This document shows positions 1 to 6,550 of a stretch of 6,597 nucleotides of DNA, in pieces. The position numbers and the translations under genes are program-made. The DNA lies in contig CAIYOB010001298.1 in NCBI GenBank assembly GCA_903927685.1, forward strand, positions 1-6,597. Reading direction: 5' to 3'. Each line of letters starts with the position of its first letter. The first letter of the stretch is position 1. This DNA comes from an uncultured Planctomycetaceae bacterium. GTDB lineage: Bacteria; Planctomycetota; Planctomycetia; Pirellulales; Pirellulaceae. The notes below the pieces were generated by a model. The model was not told the origin of the DNA, made no database searches, and saw only the letters and a program-made list of their open reading frames with translations.

Positions 1-2
1 AC

Positions 3-1253
3 AAGCCGCTGCAGCGGATCGGCTCCGATCCGCTCTACAAGAACGTCGAATACCTCAAGCTGGCCACGGTCGGCCGCGGGCTGGACGACATGATCGAGGA
101 CTCGTTCTTCTTCGATCCGTCCGATCAAAGCTTGACGATCAAGATCGCCGGCGAGCCGGCTTGGTTTTCCATCGAAGTCGGCGTGCGTGGTTTTGCGCTC
201 ACGGCGGAGAACATCCACGACGTCGTGATCCGCGGTCTGGAATTTCGCCACAACCGGCAGCCGGGTGGCCAATGGCCGATGGTGTCCGTGGGCCAATGCG
301 AGCGTGTCGTCGTCGAGGACTGCCGGATCTACGGGAGTGATTTCTGCGGCCTGGGACTAGGACGCTCGCGGGAGTGCAGCGTCCGCCGGTGCGACCTGTC
401 GTACAACGGCAATACGGGGTTGGGCATGGGCGAGTGCCGGGACTGCACGATCGAGGACTGTACGCTGACGTTCAACAACTATCGTCGGTTCCATTCCGGC
501 TGGCATGCGGGCGGCATGAAGTGCATTCCCGGCAACGTCCGCTGCACGATCCGCAACTGCGAGGCGGCGTACAACATCGCCGCGGATGGGATCTGGTTCG
601 ATTGCGACAACGCGGAGATCCGGATCCTGGGCAACATCAGCCACCACAACGACGGCGTGGGGATCTTCTACGAGATCAACAAGGGCGGCGGCATCATTGC
701 CGACAACCTGGTATATGCGAATCGCAGCCGGGGGATCTACATCTCGGGTTCGCAGAACACCTGGATCGTGCACAATACGGTCGCCGGAAACGACTGTGGC
801 ATCGTCTGCATGCCGCGCGGCGACGACTGGCCACTGGAGAACGTCCGGGTCCTGAACAACCTGCTGATTCGAAACTACGTCACGGCCGACACCACGACCC
901 GCGGCTGTGACTTGACAATCTACATGGGCTGTCCGGAGTACGGCCCCTATCAGCGCACGGTTGCCTCCAACCACGCGGACTACAACATCTACGCGAACAC
1001 CGGCTGGACGCCGACGCTGCGGCACAGCTGGAATCCGGACAACACGCTGGCCCAGTGGCAGCAGCGATTCCAGGAGGATCTGCACTCCACGCTCGTCCCG
1101 GTCGCATTTGAGCTGACCGGTCCCCGTTTCGCGCTGCAGACCGGCCCCGGCCTGAGCAGCCTTGCGCCGCTGCCGGACGAGGTCCGAACGGTGCTTCCTG
1201 CGGGTCTCCAGGCGGGCTGCCGTCGTACCGAGTGGCCGCCGAGCGGGAAGTAG
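3..1253 (+). CDS. Right-handed parallel beta-helix repeat protein, 5'-truncated by window edge
   Basis: The frame is open from the first complete codon at position 3 to the TAG at 1251-1253. The ATG at 90 is probably internal, because the 29 upstream codons read smoothly into the family-like segment containing SFFFDPSDQSLTIKI. Numbering from that ATG, residues about 44-260 form successive coils of roughly 22-24 residues with the pattern hydrophobic-x-hydrophobic-x-x-C/N followed by a G-hydrophobic-G-type turn, typical of pectate-lyase-like beta-helices (Pfam Beta_helix type). Seventeen cysteines are present, many stacked. GIWFDCDN (167-174) and GIFYEIN (191-197) are the best conserved blocks. 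A non-helical C-terminal tail (about 300-387) includes DLHS (330-333). Related proteins are usually secreted and often bind or cleave polysaccharide, but the N-terminus and any signal peptide are outside the window and no catalytic motif is recognisable, so substrate and activity are unknown. The fold is well supported; the function is not. Confidence 0.85.
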   Translation, partial: KPLQRIGSDPLYKNVEYLKLATVGRGLDDMIEDSFFFDPSDQSLTIKIAGEPAWFSIEVGVRGFALTAENIHDVVIRGLEFRHNRQPGGQWPMVSVGQCERVVVEDCRIYGSDFCGLGLGRSRECSVRRCDLSYNGNTGLGMGECRDCTIEDCTLTFNNYRRFHSGWHAGGMKCIPGNVRCTIRNCEAAYNIAADGIWFDCDNAEIRILGNISHHNDGVGIFYEINKGGGIIADNLVYANRSRGIYISGSQNTWIVHNTVAGNDCGIVCMPRGDDWPLENVRVLNNLLIRNYVTADTTTRGCDLTIYMGCPEYGPYQRTVASNHADYNIYANTGWTPTLRHSWNPDNTLAQWQQRFQEDLHSTLVPVAFELTGPRFALQTGPGLSSLAPLPDEVRTVLPAGLQAGCRRTEWPPSGK

Positions 1254-1260
1254 GTTCTTC

Positions 1261-1275
1261 GCGCGTCCGACGCGC
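1261..1275. other. Short perfect GC-rich inverted repeat in intergenic gap
   Basis: GCGCGT (1261-1266) and ACGCGC (1270-1275) are perfect inverted repeats separated by CCG, seven bases after the beta-helix stop codon. The RNA could form a 6-bp stem with a 3-nt loop. No T-tract follows, so it is not a convincing intrinsic terminator. It could be a weak transcript-end hairpin or a chance palindrome in GC-rich DNA. Confidence 0.3.
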
Positions 1276-1335
1276 ACACCGGGCCTGCATCGGCGTCGCC
1301 TGATTCTCCGAGCCGTGCCTCCCCGCGGTACGCCT

Positions 1336-2343
1336 ATGAACACCGATCCTCAGACCCGAACACGATTGGGACTTCAACCCAGGCTCGCGCTGGCGGCAGC
1401 CACGCTGTCGTGCGCAGCGCTCATGATCTGCTACTGGCGGCAACCGGACTGGCTTGCCCCTGTGACGCTCGTCCCTGCCTGGTGTTGGCTGGTGCCCGCG
1501 CTGCTCCTGACCGGATTGGGTTCTCAGCGGAGGCCGAAACGTGGATTCCTGGTCGTGCTCACGTTGTGGGCCGGATTTGCCCTGCTGTTTGTTGAGGAAA
1601 TCCGATCGGTCGTCCGACTCGTAGACTCGCCCAGGGCCGGGTGGCAAGCAGCACGCGAGGCCGGGCGAGCCGTCCGCGTTGTGTCTCTCAACTGTCTCGT
1701 CGCCAACCCGCGGGCCGCTGCCGAGGTGGCTGCTTACGAACCGGACGTCGTCTTGTTTCAGGAGTCTCCGAGCCGGGAACATCTGGAACGTCTATGTCGT
1801 GACTTCTTTGGCGGCGACGGAGCTTTTATTTGGGGCGGAGACACGGCGATTCTCGCGCGAGGGCAGGTTTGGCCTCGCCGCGTGGACGGCACGTCGCACT
1901 TCGTTCATGCGGCTGTCGAGTTGCCGAATGGTCTCCAGGCGAACGTGATCAGCGTACGGTTAAGTCCACCCGTGTTTCGGCTCGACTTCTGGAGTCCAGG
2001 GTTCTGGCGCGATCATCGCAACAATCGCCTTAAGCACCGCCGTCAGATCCAGGAGGTGATGGACGAAATCGGCGGCCTTCCCCAGTCACGACCTCTGATT
2101 ATCGGGGGTGACTTCAACTCGCCGCCGAACGATGGTGCTCTGGCTCCGTTGCGACTGCGGCTTGTCGATACATTTCGCCAAGCTGGGCGCGGGTGGGGCA
2201 ACACGGGCACCAACCGTTTCCCGTTGTTTCGTGTCGACCAGATTTGGGCCGGTGGTAGTGTCCGCGCGGAATCCGTCTTCGCCCAGCGCACGGTCCACTC
2301 CGATCATCGCCTGGTCGTCTGCGACCTGATCCTCCAACCGTAG
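1336..2343 (+). CDS. Membrane-anchored endonuclease/exonuclease/phosphatase (EEP) family protein
   Basis: Predicted 335 aa from the ATG at 1336. Three hydrophobic segments (about 16-34, 39-62, 70-88) should anchor the N-terminus in the membrane. An EEP domain follows (about 112-335), recognisable from SLNC (N119), FQES (E143), GGDFNSPP (D259, N261), FRVDQI (D301) and the terminal SDH (S322, D323, H324). This is the metal-dependent phosphoesterase fold of DNase I and exonuclease III. The topology resembles the uncharacterised YafD-like group (COG3021), whose substrate (DNA, RNA, lipid or phosphoprotein) is not settled. Where most EEP enzymes have His-Leu after the central strand, this protein has SVRLSPP with Arg208. 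An in-frame ATG at 1162 was rejected: it would overlap the previous gene by about 90 bp and add Arg-rich, non-family sequence. An in-frame GTG at 1315 is a possible alternative adding seven residues. Neither start has a visible Shine-Dalgarno. Confidence 0.85.
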   Translation: MNTDPQTRTRLGLQPRLALAAATLSCAALMICYWRQPDWLAPVTLVPAWCWLVPALLLTGLGSQRRPKRGFLVVLTLWAGFALLFVEEIRSVVRLVDSPRAGWQAAREAGRAVRVVSLNCLVANPRAAAEVAAYEPDVVLFQESPSREHLERLCRDFFGGDGAFIWGGDTAILARGQVWPRRVDGTSHFVHAAVELPNGLQANVISVRLSPPVFRLDFWSPGFWRDHRNNRLKHRRQIQEVMDEIGGLPQSRPLIIGGDFNSPPNDGALAPLRLRLVDTFRQAGRGWGNTGTNRFPLFRVDQIWAGGSVRAESVFAQRTVHSDHRLVVCDLILQP

Positions 2344-2353
2344 CTTCGCGCCC

Positions 2354-2382
2354 TTGCCTGCCGACTGTCGATCGTGGACAAT
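2354..2382 (+). promoter_or_regulatory. Weak sigma70-like promoter candidate upstream of the GH116 gene
   Basis: TTGCCT (2354-2359) and GACAAT (2377-2382) are separated by 17 bp; each matches the housekeeping -35/-10 consensus at four of six positions. It lies in the 96-bp gap between the EEP and GH116 genes, in the right place to start a GH116-folP-membrane protein transcript. By-eye matches of this quality are common by chance, and promoter consensus in planctomycetes is poorly defined, so this is only a candidate. Confidence 0.2.
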
Positions 2383-2387
2383 CCTGG

Positions 2388-2401
2388 GGCCAGTGGTGGC
2401 C
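2388..2401. other. Small inverted repeat in the GH116 leader
   Basis: GGCCA (2388-2392) and TGGCC (2397-2401) are perfect inverted repeats around a GTGG loop. They lie between the candidate -10 element and the ribosome binding site, where they could be a 5'-leader hairpin or an operator half-site pair. A 5-bp stem is short, and chance is a fair explanation. Confidence 0.2.
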
Positions 2402-2427
2402 GCTGATGGGGACTTGAGAAGGACAAG

Positions 2428-2433
2428 AAGGAG
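2428..2433 (+). promoter_or_regulatory. Strong Shine-Dalgarno for the GH116 gene
   Basis: AAGGAG ends six bases before the ATG at 2440, within a purine-rich run beginning near 2416. It fixes the start of the hydrolase, which agrees with the Tat signal beginning a few residues later. It is the clearest ribosome binding site in the window; the EEP gene just upstream has none visible. Confidence 0.8.
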
Positions 2434-2439
2434 AATCCG

Positions 2440-5094
2440 ATGAGTAACAACGGTCCGTCGAACTTCTCACGCCGCGAGGTTCTGAAGACGGCTGCCGCAG
2501 CGACGCTCGGCGCGGCTTGGCCCGCGTCCGAACAGGCCCGGGCGGCAGACGCGACGCCACCGCTTGCGGCGGCCGCCGAGTCCGCCGGTACAGCAGAATA
2601 CGCTGGCCGCTATGCCGGCCCGCGGCTGAATCGCGTGGCCTTTCCGCTGGGCGGCATGGGCGCCGGGATGATCTGCCTGGAAGGCACCGGGGCCTTGTCG
2701 CACGTCTCGCTGCGGAACAAGCCGGAGGTGTTTCACGAGCCCTGCACGTTTGCGGCAATTTGCGTCAAGGGGACGCCGAACGTCGCCCGCGTGCTGGAAG
2801 GCCCCGTGCCGGCTTGGAAACTGTTCGGCCAGCCGGGCACCGGCAACGGCGCCGGGGGAGCGTCGTTCGGACTGCCCCGGTTTCGCGAAGCCGAGTTCCG
2901 CGCCCGGTTCCCGTTCGGCGCCGTGACGCTCCGCGACGGGCCGAGCCCCATCCGGGAAAGCGGTACAGGCGCCGCTCGTCCTGATCCAAGTCAATCCCAC
3001 CTGCCGCTGCCGCTGGAGGTCGAGATCAACGGCTGGAGTCCCTTCGAGCCCGGCGACGCGGATCATGCCAGCCTGCCGGTGGCCGCCCTCGAGTACCGCT
3101 TCACCAATCCGACGGACAAGCCGATCGAGGCAGTGTTTTCCTGGAATGCCCGGAACTTCATGGGCCTGTCCGGCGATCCCCAGGCGGTCAAGGCCACGCC
3201 CGGCGGGTTCATCTTGTGGAACGGATCCGGCAAGGACAAGCCGTTCGAGGAGGGCGCTTTCTCGGCCACGGTCGACGACCCGGCGGTCAAGGTGAACTGC
3301 GCCTGGTTCCGCGGCGCGTGGTTCGATCCGCTGACGATGGCCTGGAAGGAAATTGCCGCCGGCGAGTGCGTCGAGCGGCCGCCGGTCACCGAGGGCGGGG
3401 CCTCGCCCGGCGGCTCGCTGTTCGTCCCGTTCGAACTCGCCCCGCAGGCCACCAAAACGATCGTCCTGCGATTCGCCTGGTATGTCGGCCAGACCAGTCT
3501 GCGCACAGGCCGGGATCCGGAAGCCAAGCCCGAGTTGCCGGTCCTGCAGGGCACCTATCGCCCCTGGTACGCGGGCCGGTTCACGGGGATTGACGAGGTG
3601 ACTGCATATTGGCGCGAGCAATACGCCCAGCTGCGCGAGAACACCCAGCGGTTCAGCGACTGTTTCTACGATTCGACGCTGCCGCCGGAAGTGATCGAGG
3701 CCGTGGCGGCCAACCTGACGATCCTCAAGTCGCCCACGGTGCTGCGGCAAGCCGATGGGCGGCTCTGGGCCTGGGAAGGCTGCAGCGACGGCGCGGGCTG
3801 CTGCGCCGGATCGTGCACCCACGTGTGGAACTATGCCCAGGCTCTGCCGCACCTGTTTCCCGCGTTGGAACGGAGTCTTCGCGAGACGGAGTTCGGCCCG
3901 TCGCAGGACGAGCGGGGCCACCAGACGTTCCGCAGCGCCCTGCCGATCCGTCCCGTCGCCGCCGATTTCCATGCCGCCGCCGACGGCCAACTGGGCGGGA
4001 TCATGAAGGTCCATCGCGACTGGCGGATCAGCGGCGACACCGACTGGCTGCGGCGGCTCTGGCCGCGAGTCCGACAGAGCCTCGACTACTGCATCGAGAC
4101 CTGGGACCCCGGGCACAAGGGCTGGCTGGAAGAGCCGCACCACAACACGTACGATATCGAGTTCTGGGGCCCCGATGGGATGTGCACCAGTTTCTACCTG
4201 GGCGCGCTCCAGGCTGCGATCCGGATGGGACAGGCGTTGGGCGAGGACGTCGCGCGGTACGCCGAGTTGCTCGAAGCCGGGCTGCGGCGGATGGAGCAGG
4301 AACTGTTTGACGGCGAGTACTTCATTCAGAAGATCCAGTGGAAGCACCTGCGGGCCCAGAATCCGCAGGAGGTCAAGAGCATGGTCGGGCAGTACTCGCC
4401 CGAGGCGCTCGCCCTGCTGGAACAGGAGGGGCCGAAGTACCAGTACGGCACCGGTTGCTTGTCCGACGGCGTGCTGGGTTCGTTCCTGGCCGCGGTCTGC
4501 GGCGTGGGCCAGGTGGTGGACGCCGCCAAGGTGACCAGCCACCTGGTGGCGGTCCACAAGTACAATCTCCAGCGTGACCTGTCGACGCACGCCAACCCGC
4601 AGCGGCCCAGTTTCGCGTGCGGCGCCGAAGGCGGACTGTTGCTGTGCACCTGGCCCAAGGGCGGAGCGTTATCACTGCCGTTTGTGTACTCGAACGAGGT
4701 CTGGACGGGCATCGAGTACCAGGTGGCGGCGCACCTGATGCTGATGGGACGAGTCGCGGAGGGGCTGGAAATCGTCCGTGCCTGCCGCGGCCGCTATGAC
4801 GGCCGGATCCGCAACCCGTTCAATGAGTACGAGTGCGGCCACTGGTACGCCCGCGCCATGTCCAGCTACGCCCTGTTGCAGGGCCTGAGCGGCGCTCGCT
4901 ACGATGCCGTGGAGAAAGTCCTGTACCTGCAGCCCCGGCTGAGCGGCGACTTCCGCTGTTTCCTGGCGACCGCGACCGGCTACGGCACCGTCGGCGTCCG
5001 GGACGGCAAGCCGTTCGCCGAGGTCCGCTCGGGGAGCATCGAGATCAAGGAAATCCGCAGCGAGGCAACCGTCGGTTCGCCTGGTCAAGGCTAG
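2440..5094 (+). CDS. GH116-type (DUF608) glycoside hydrolase with Tat signal
   Basis: 884 aa, within the usual range for GH116 (non-lysosomal glucosylceramidase GBA2 / bacterial beta-glucosidase and beta-xylosidase relatives). Residues 10-16 (SRREVLK) form a twin-arginine motif, followed by an Ala-rich hydrophobic stretch and a likely cleavage after ARA (33-35), so the protein is probably exported folded. The GBA2_N-like beta domain starts near 60, with FPLGGMGAGM at 68-77. The (alpha/alpha)6 catalytic region runs from about 405 to 835. By analogy with Thermoanaerobacterium xylanolyticum GH116, E446 (WAWEG) is the probable nucleophile and D572 (HNTYD) the acid/base. NEYECGHWYARAM (795-807) probably supplies sugar-binding Glu and Arg. 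C448, C454, C455 and C459 cluster just after the nucleophile, before THVWNY. The start is fixed by AAGGAG at 2428. FolP follows 18 bp after the stop. Substrate is not predictable: GH116 covers glucosides, xylosides and N-acetylglucosaminides. Family assignment is firm; catalytic residues are inferred from motifs. Confidence 0.9.
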   Translation: MSNNGPSNFSRREVLKTAAAATLGAAWPASEQARAADATPPLAAAAESAGTAEYAGRYAGPRLNRVAFPLGGMGAGMICLEGTGALSHVSLRNKPEVFHEPCTFAAICVKGTPNVARVLEGPVPAWKLFGQPGTGNGAGGASFGLPRFREAEFRARFPFGAVTLRDGPSPIRESGTGAARPDPSQSHLPLPLEVEINGWSPFEPGDADHASLPVAALEYRFTNPTDKPIEAVFSWNARNFMGLSGDPQAVKATPGGFILWNGSGKDKPFEEGAFSATVDDPAVKVNCAWFRGAWFDPLTMAWKEIAAGECVERPPVTEGGASPGGSLFVPFELAPQATKTIVLRFAWYVGQTSLRTGRDPEAKPELPVLQGTYRPWYAGRFTGIDEVTAYWREQYAQLRENTQRFSDCFYDSTLPPEVIEAVAANLTILKSPTVLRQADGRLWAWEGCSDGAGCCAGSCTHVWNYAQALPHLFPALERSLRETEFGPSQDERGHQTFRSALPIRPVAADFHAAADGQLGGIMKVHRDWRISGDTDWLRRLWPRVRQSLDYCIETWDPGHKGWLEEPHHNTYDIEFWGPDGMCTSFYLGALQAAIRMGQALGEDVARYAELLEAGLRRMEQELFDGEYFIQKIQWKHLRAQNPQEVKSMVGQYSPEALALLEQEGPKYQYGTGCLSDGVLGSFLAAVCGVGQVVDAAKVTSHLVAVHKYNLQRDLSTHANPQRPSFACGAEGGLLLCTWPKGGALSLPFVYSNEVWTGIEYQVAAHLMLMGRVAEGLEIVRACRGRYDGRIRNPFNEYECGHWYARAMSSYALLQGLSGARYDAVEKVLYLQPRLSGDFRCFLATATGYGTVGVRDGKPFAEVRSGSIEIKEIRSEATVGSPGQG

Positions 5095-5096
5095 TT

Positions 5097-5101
5097 GGGA
5101 G
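5097..5101 (+). promoter_or_regulatory. Ribosome binding site supporting the folP ATG start
   Basis: GGGAG lies eleven bases before the ATG at 5113, a slightly long but usable spacing, immediately after the GH116 stop. It favours the ATG over the in-frame TTG at 5095, which abuts the upstream stop codon and would contain this site within its own coding sequence. Confidence 0.45.
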
Positions 5102-5112
5102 CACCCTCGGCA

Positions 5113-6018
5113 ATGACCAACGCCTCGGATCGCGACCATCAGCCGCCGCCCTGGTCCCAACGGTTTCCGCTGCGAGCCAGGACTTGGCGGCTGCGCTCGC
5201 GCGAGCTGACTTTTTCGCAGCGGCCGCTGCTGATGGGGATTGTGAATGTCACGCCCGACAGCTTTTCCGATGGCGGACTCTGTCTCGACTCGGCCGCGGC
5301 CATCGACCACGGTTTGCGATTGGCCGAGCAGGGCGCCGAAATCCTGGACGTGGGGGGCGAAAGCACTCGGCCGTACAGCACGCCGGTGACGGCCGGCGAG
5401 GAACTGCGGCGCGTGCTGCCCGTAGTCCAAGCCCTGTGCGAGCGGACCCGGATTCCCGTCTCGATCGACACGTCCAAGGCCGCGGTCGCGGCGGAAGCGA
5501 TCGCGGCGGGCGCCGAGATCATCAACGACGTGACGGGCCTGGAAGGCGATCCGGCGATGCCGACGCTCGCCCGGGAGACGGGCGCCGGCGTGTGCGCCAT
5601 GCACATGCAAGGCACGCCGCAAACCATGCAAGACGACCCGCAGTACGCCGCGGTCGTCGAGGACATCTTCGCCTATCTCCGCGACCGCCGCAACGCGTTG
5701 CTGGCCCACGGACTGGATCGCGCCCGGATCTGCCTGGACCCGGGCATTGGCTTTGGCAAGACGCACGAACACAACTTGACCCTGCTGGCCCACTGCGGCC
5801 GCTATCATGACCTGGGGTGCCCGTTGCTGGTGGGGCATTCCCGGAAAGGGTTCATTGGCAAAGTCCTGGGCGACAAACAGGCGGACCGCACGGCGGGGAC
5901 GATCGGTGTTGCCTTGGCGTTGGCTCGGCAAGGCGTCCAGGTGATCCGCGTGCACGACGTGCTGCCGGTCCGGCAGGCGCTGCTGCTGTTCGAGGCCGCG
6001 GGGGGGCTCGATGGCTGA
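5113..6018 (+). CDS. folP: Dihydropteroate synthase
   Basis: Cytoplasmic enzyme joining 6-hydroxymethyl-7,8-dihydropterin diphosphate to p-aminobenzoate to give dihydropteroate in folate synthesis; the target of sulfonamides. 301 aa from the ATG, slightly longer than typical (about 280) because of a 35-40 residue N-terminal lead before the barrel. All hallmark TIM-barrel motifs are present in order: GIVNVTPDSFSDGG (42-55), LDVGGESTRP (78-87), SIDTS (117-121), INDV (137-140), MHM (163-165), LDPGIGFGK (208-216), GHSRKGF (241-247) and RVHD (279-282). Aligned to E. coli FolP, N45 matches N22, D119 matches D96, K245 matches K221, and R279/H281 match R255/H257. F51, T85 and P87, at positions where sulfonamide-resistance changes usually occur (F28, T62, P64), are wild type. 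TTG at 5095 is an alternative start adding six residues. The 3' end overlaps the next gene by 8 bp. No other folate gene is in the window. Confidence 0.97.
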   Translation: MTNASDRDHQPPPWSQRFPLRARTWRLRSRELTFSQRPLLMGIVNVTPDSFSDGGLCLDSAAAIDHGLRLAEQGAEILDVGGESTRPYSTPVTAGEELRRVLPVVQALCERTRIPVSIDTSKAAVAAEAIAAGAEIINDVTGLEGDPAMPTLARETGAGVCAMHMQGTPQTMQDDPQYAAVVEDIFAYLRDRRNALLAHGLDRARICLDPGIGFGKTHEHNLTLLAHCGRYHDLGCPLLVGHSRKGFIGKVLGDKQADRTAGTIGVALALARQGVQVIRVHDVLPVRQALLLFEAAGGLDG

Positions 6019-6550
6019 CAACCCCTATCGCAGCCCGGAAGGCATGGACGAGGGGGCGGAAACGGCTCGGCATCGCCGAACCAAACGGATTCGCGATTTA
6101 GCTCTGGCCGGGCTGTTCTTCGGCATCGCCTACGGCGCAGCGGCGGGGGCGGCGTTCACCGCCGGTATGTATGCGATCGCTGGCCTGGCCGGGCGGGTCG
6201 GGGCTGCAGCGGCGGGCCAGGGAATCGAAGGCGGGGACGCCTGGCTTGTCGAGTTCCTCCCCGTCACATTCTTTCACGCGATCTTGGGGGCGGTCTCCGG
6301 CGCGGTGCTGGGGGCGTTGCAGGGTGTCCTGGCAGCCTATTCGGCGTCGGACGATCGCGTTCGGGCGGTCCGTTGGGGAGCGTTTGGCTGGGCGGTGGTC
6401 GCAGCCGCCTGGTGCCTGCTGCTGGACCAGGCGGTACCGCTGAACGACCCGTCGCGTTGGCTGCGGTATGCTGCGCTAGTGCTGGCGCCGCTGGCCGCCG
6501 GAGTCGGCGGCGCGTTCGTGGGCAGCCGACTGGTGGTTTGTCGAGGCTAG
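6011..6550 (+). CDS. Small multi-pass membrane protein with N-terminal NPYxSP motif
   Basis: 179 aa, not assigned to a characterised family. The N-terminus ADNPYRSP (2-9) leads a short charged cytoplasmic-looking segment (10-29, Arg-rich at 20-28), followed by four hydrophobic stretches at about 30-60, 84-109, 121-138 and 151-171. The helices are Gly/Ala-rich with GxxxG-like spacing (AVSGAVLGAL, GVGGAFVG), suggesting tight helix packing. An N-terminal NPYxSP motif recurs in many uncharacterised planctomycete membrane proteins, a recollection that needs a search. The ATG lies inside the last codons of folP (ATGGCTGA, 8-bp overlap), so translation is probably coupled; a run of seven G residues (6000-6006) four bases upstream is the only Shine-Dalgarno-like element. 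No catalytic or transport motif is visible, so the function is unknown. It is almost certainly a real gene, given the coherent membrane-protein composition and overlap geometry. Confidence 0.8.
   Translation: MADNPYRSPEGMDEGAETARHRRTKRIRDLALAGLFFGIAYGAAAGAAFTAGMYAIAGLAGRVGAAAAGQGIEGGDAWLVEFLPVTFFHAILGAVSGAVLGALQGVLAAYSASDDRVRAVRWGAFGWAVVAAAWCLLLDQAVPLNDPSRWLRYAALVLAPLAAGVGGAFVGSRLVVCRG

Noticed and set aside
912..917. Perfect TTGACA inside the beta-helix gene
   Set aside because: No -10-like hexamer lies 16-18 bp downstream, and it sits within coding sequence.
1162..1335. N-terminal extension of the EEP protein from the upstream ATG at 1162
   Set aside because: The extra 58 residues are Arg-rich and unstructured, overlap the beta-helix gene, and precede what looks like a normal start just before the first membrane helix.
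357..1343. Antisense open frame (328 codons) over the beta-helix gene
   Set aside because: Its Arg/Val/Ala/Asp-rich repetition mirrors the beta-helix repeats read backwards; there is no independent coding evidence.
2467..4590. Long antisense open frame (707 codons) opposite the GH116 gene
   Set aside because: It lies wholly within a gene with clear family motifs, and its translation is a low-complexity Arg/Gly/Ala/Pro mix with no recognisable domain. Long antisense frames of this kind are expected in GC-rich coding DNA with strong third-position bias.
5113..6018. folP as an acquired sulfonamide-resistance (sul-type) gene
   Set aside because: The residues at the usual resistance positions are wild type, there are no mobile elements nearby, and its composition looks like its neighbours, so it is the chromosomal housekeeping copy.
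4672..6021. Antisense open frame (449 codons) across the end of GH116 and all of folP
   Set aside because: It spans two genes with conserved motifs on the + strand and shows no domain of its own; it is a GC-driven shadow.
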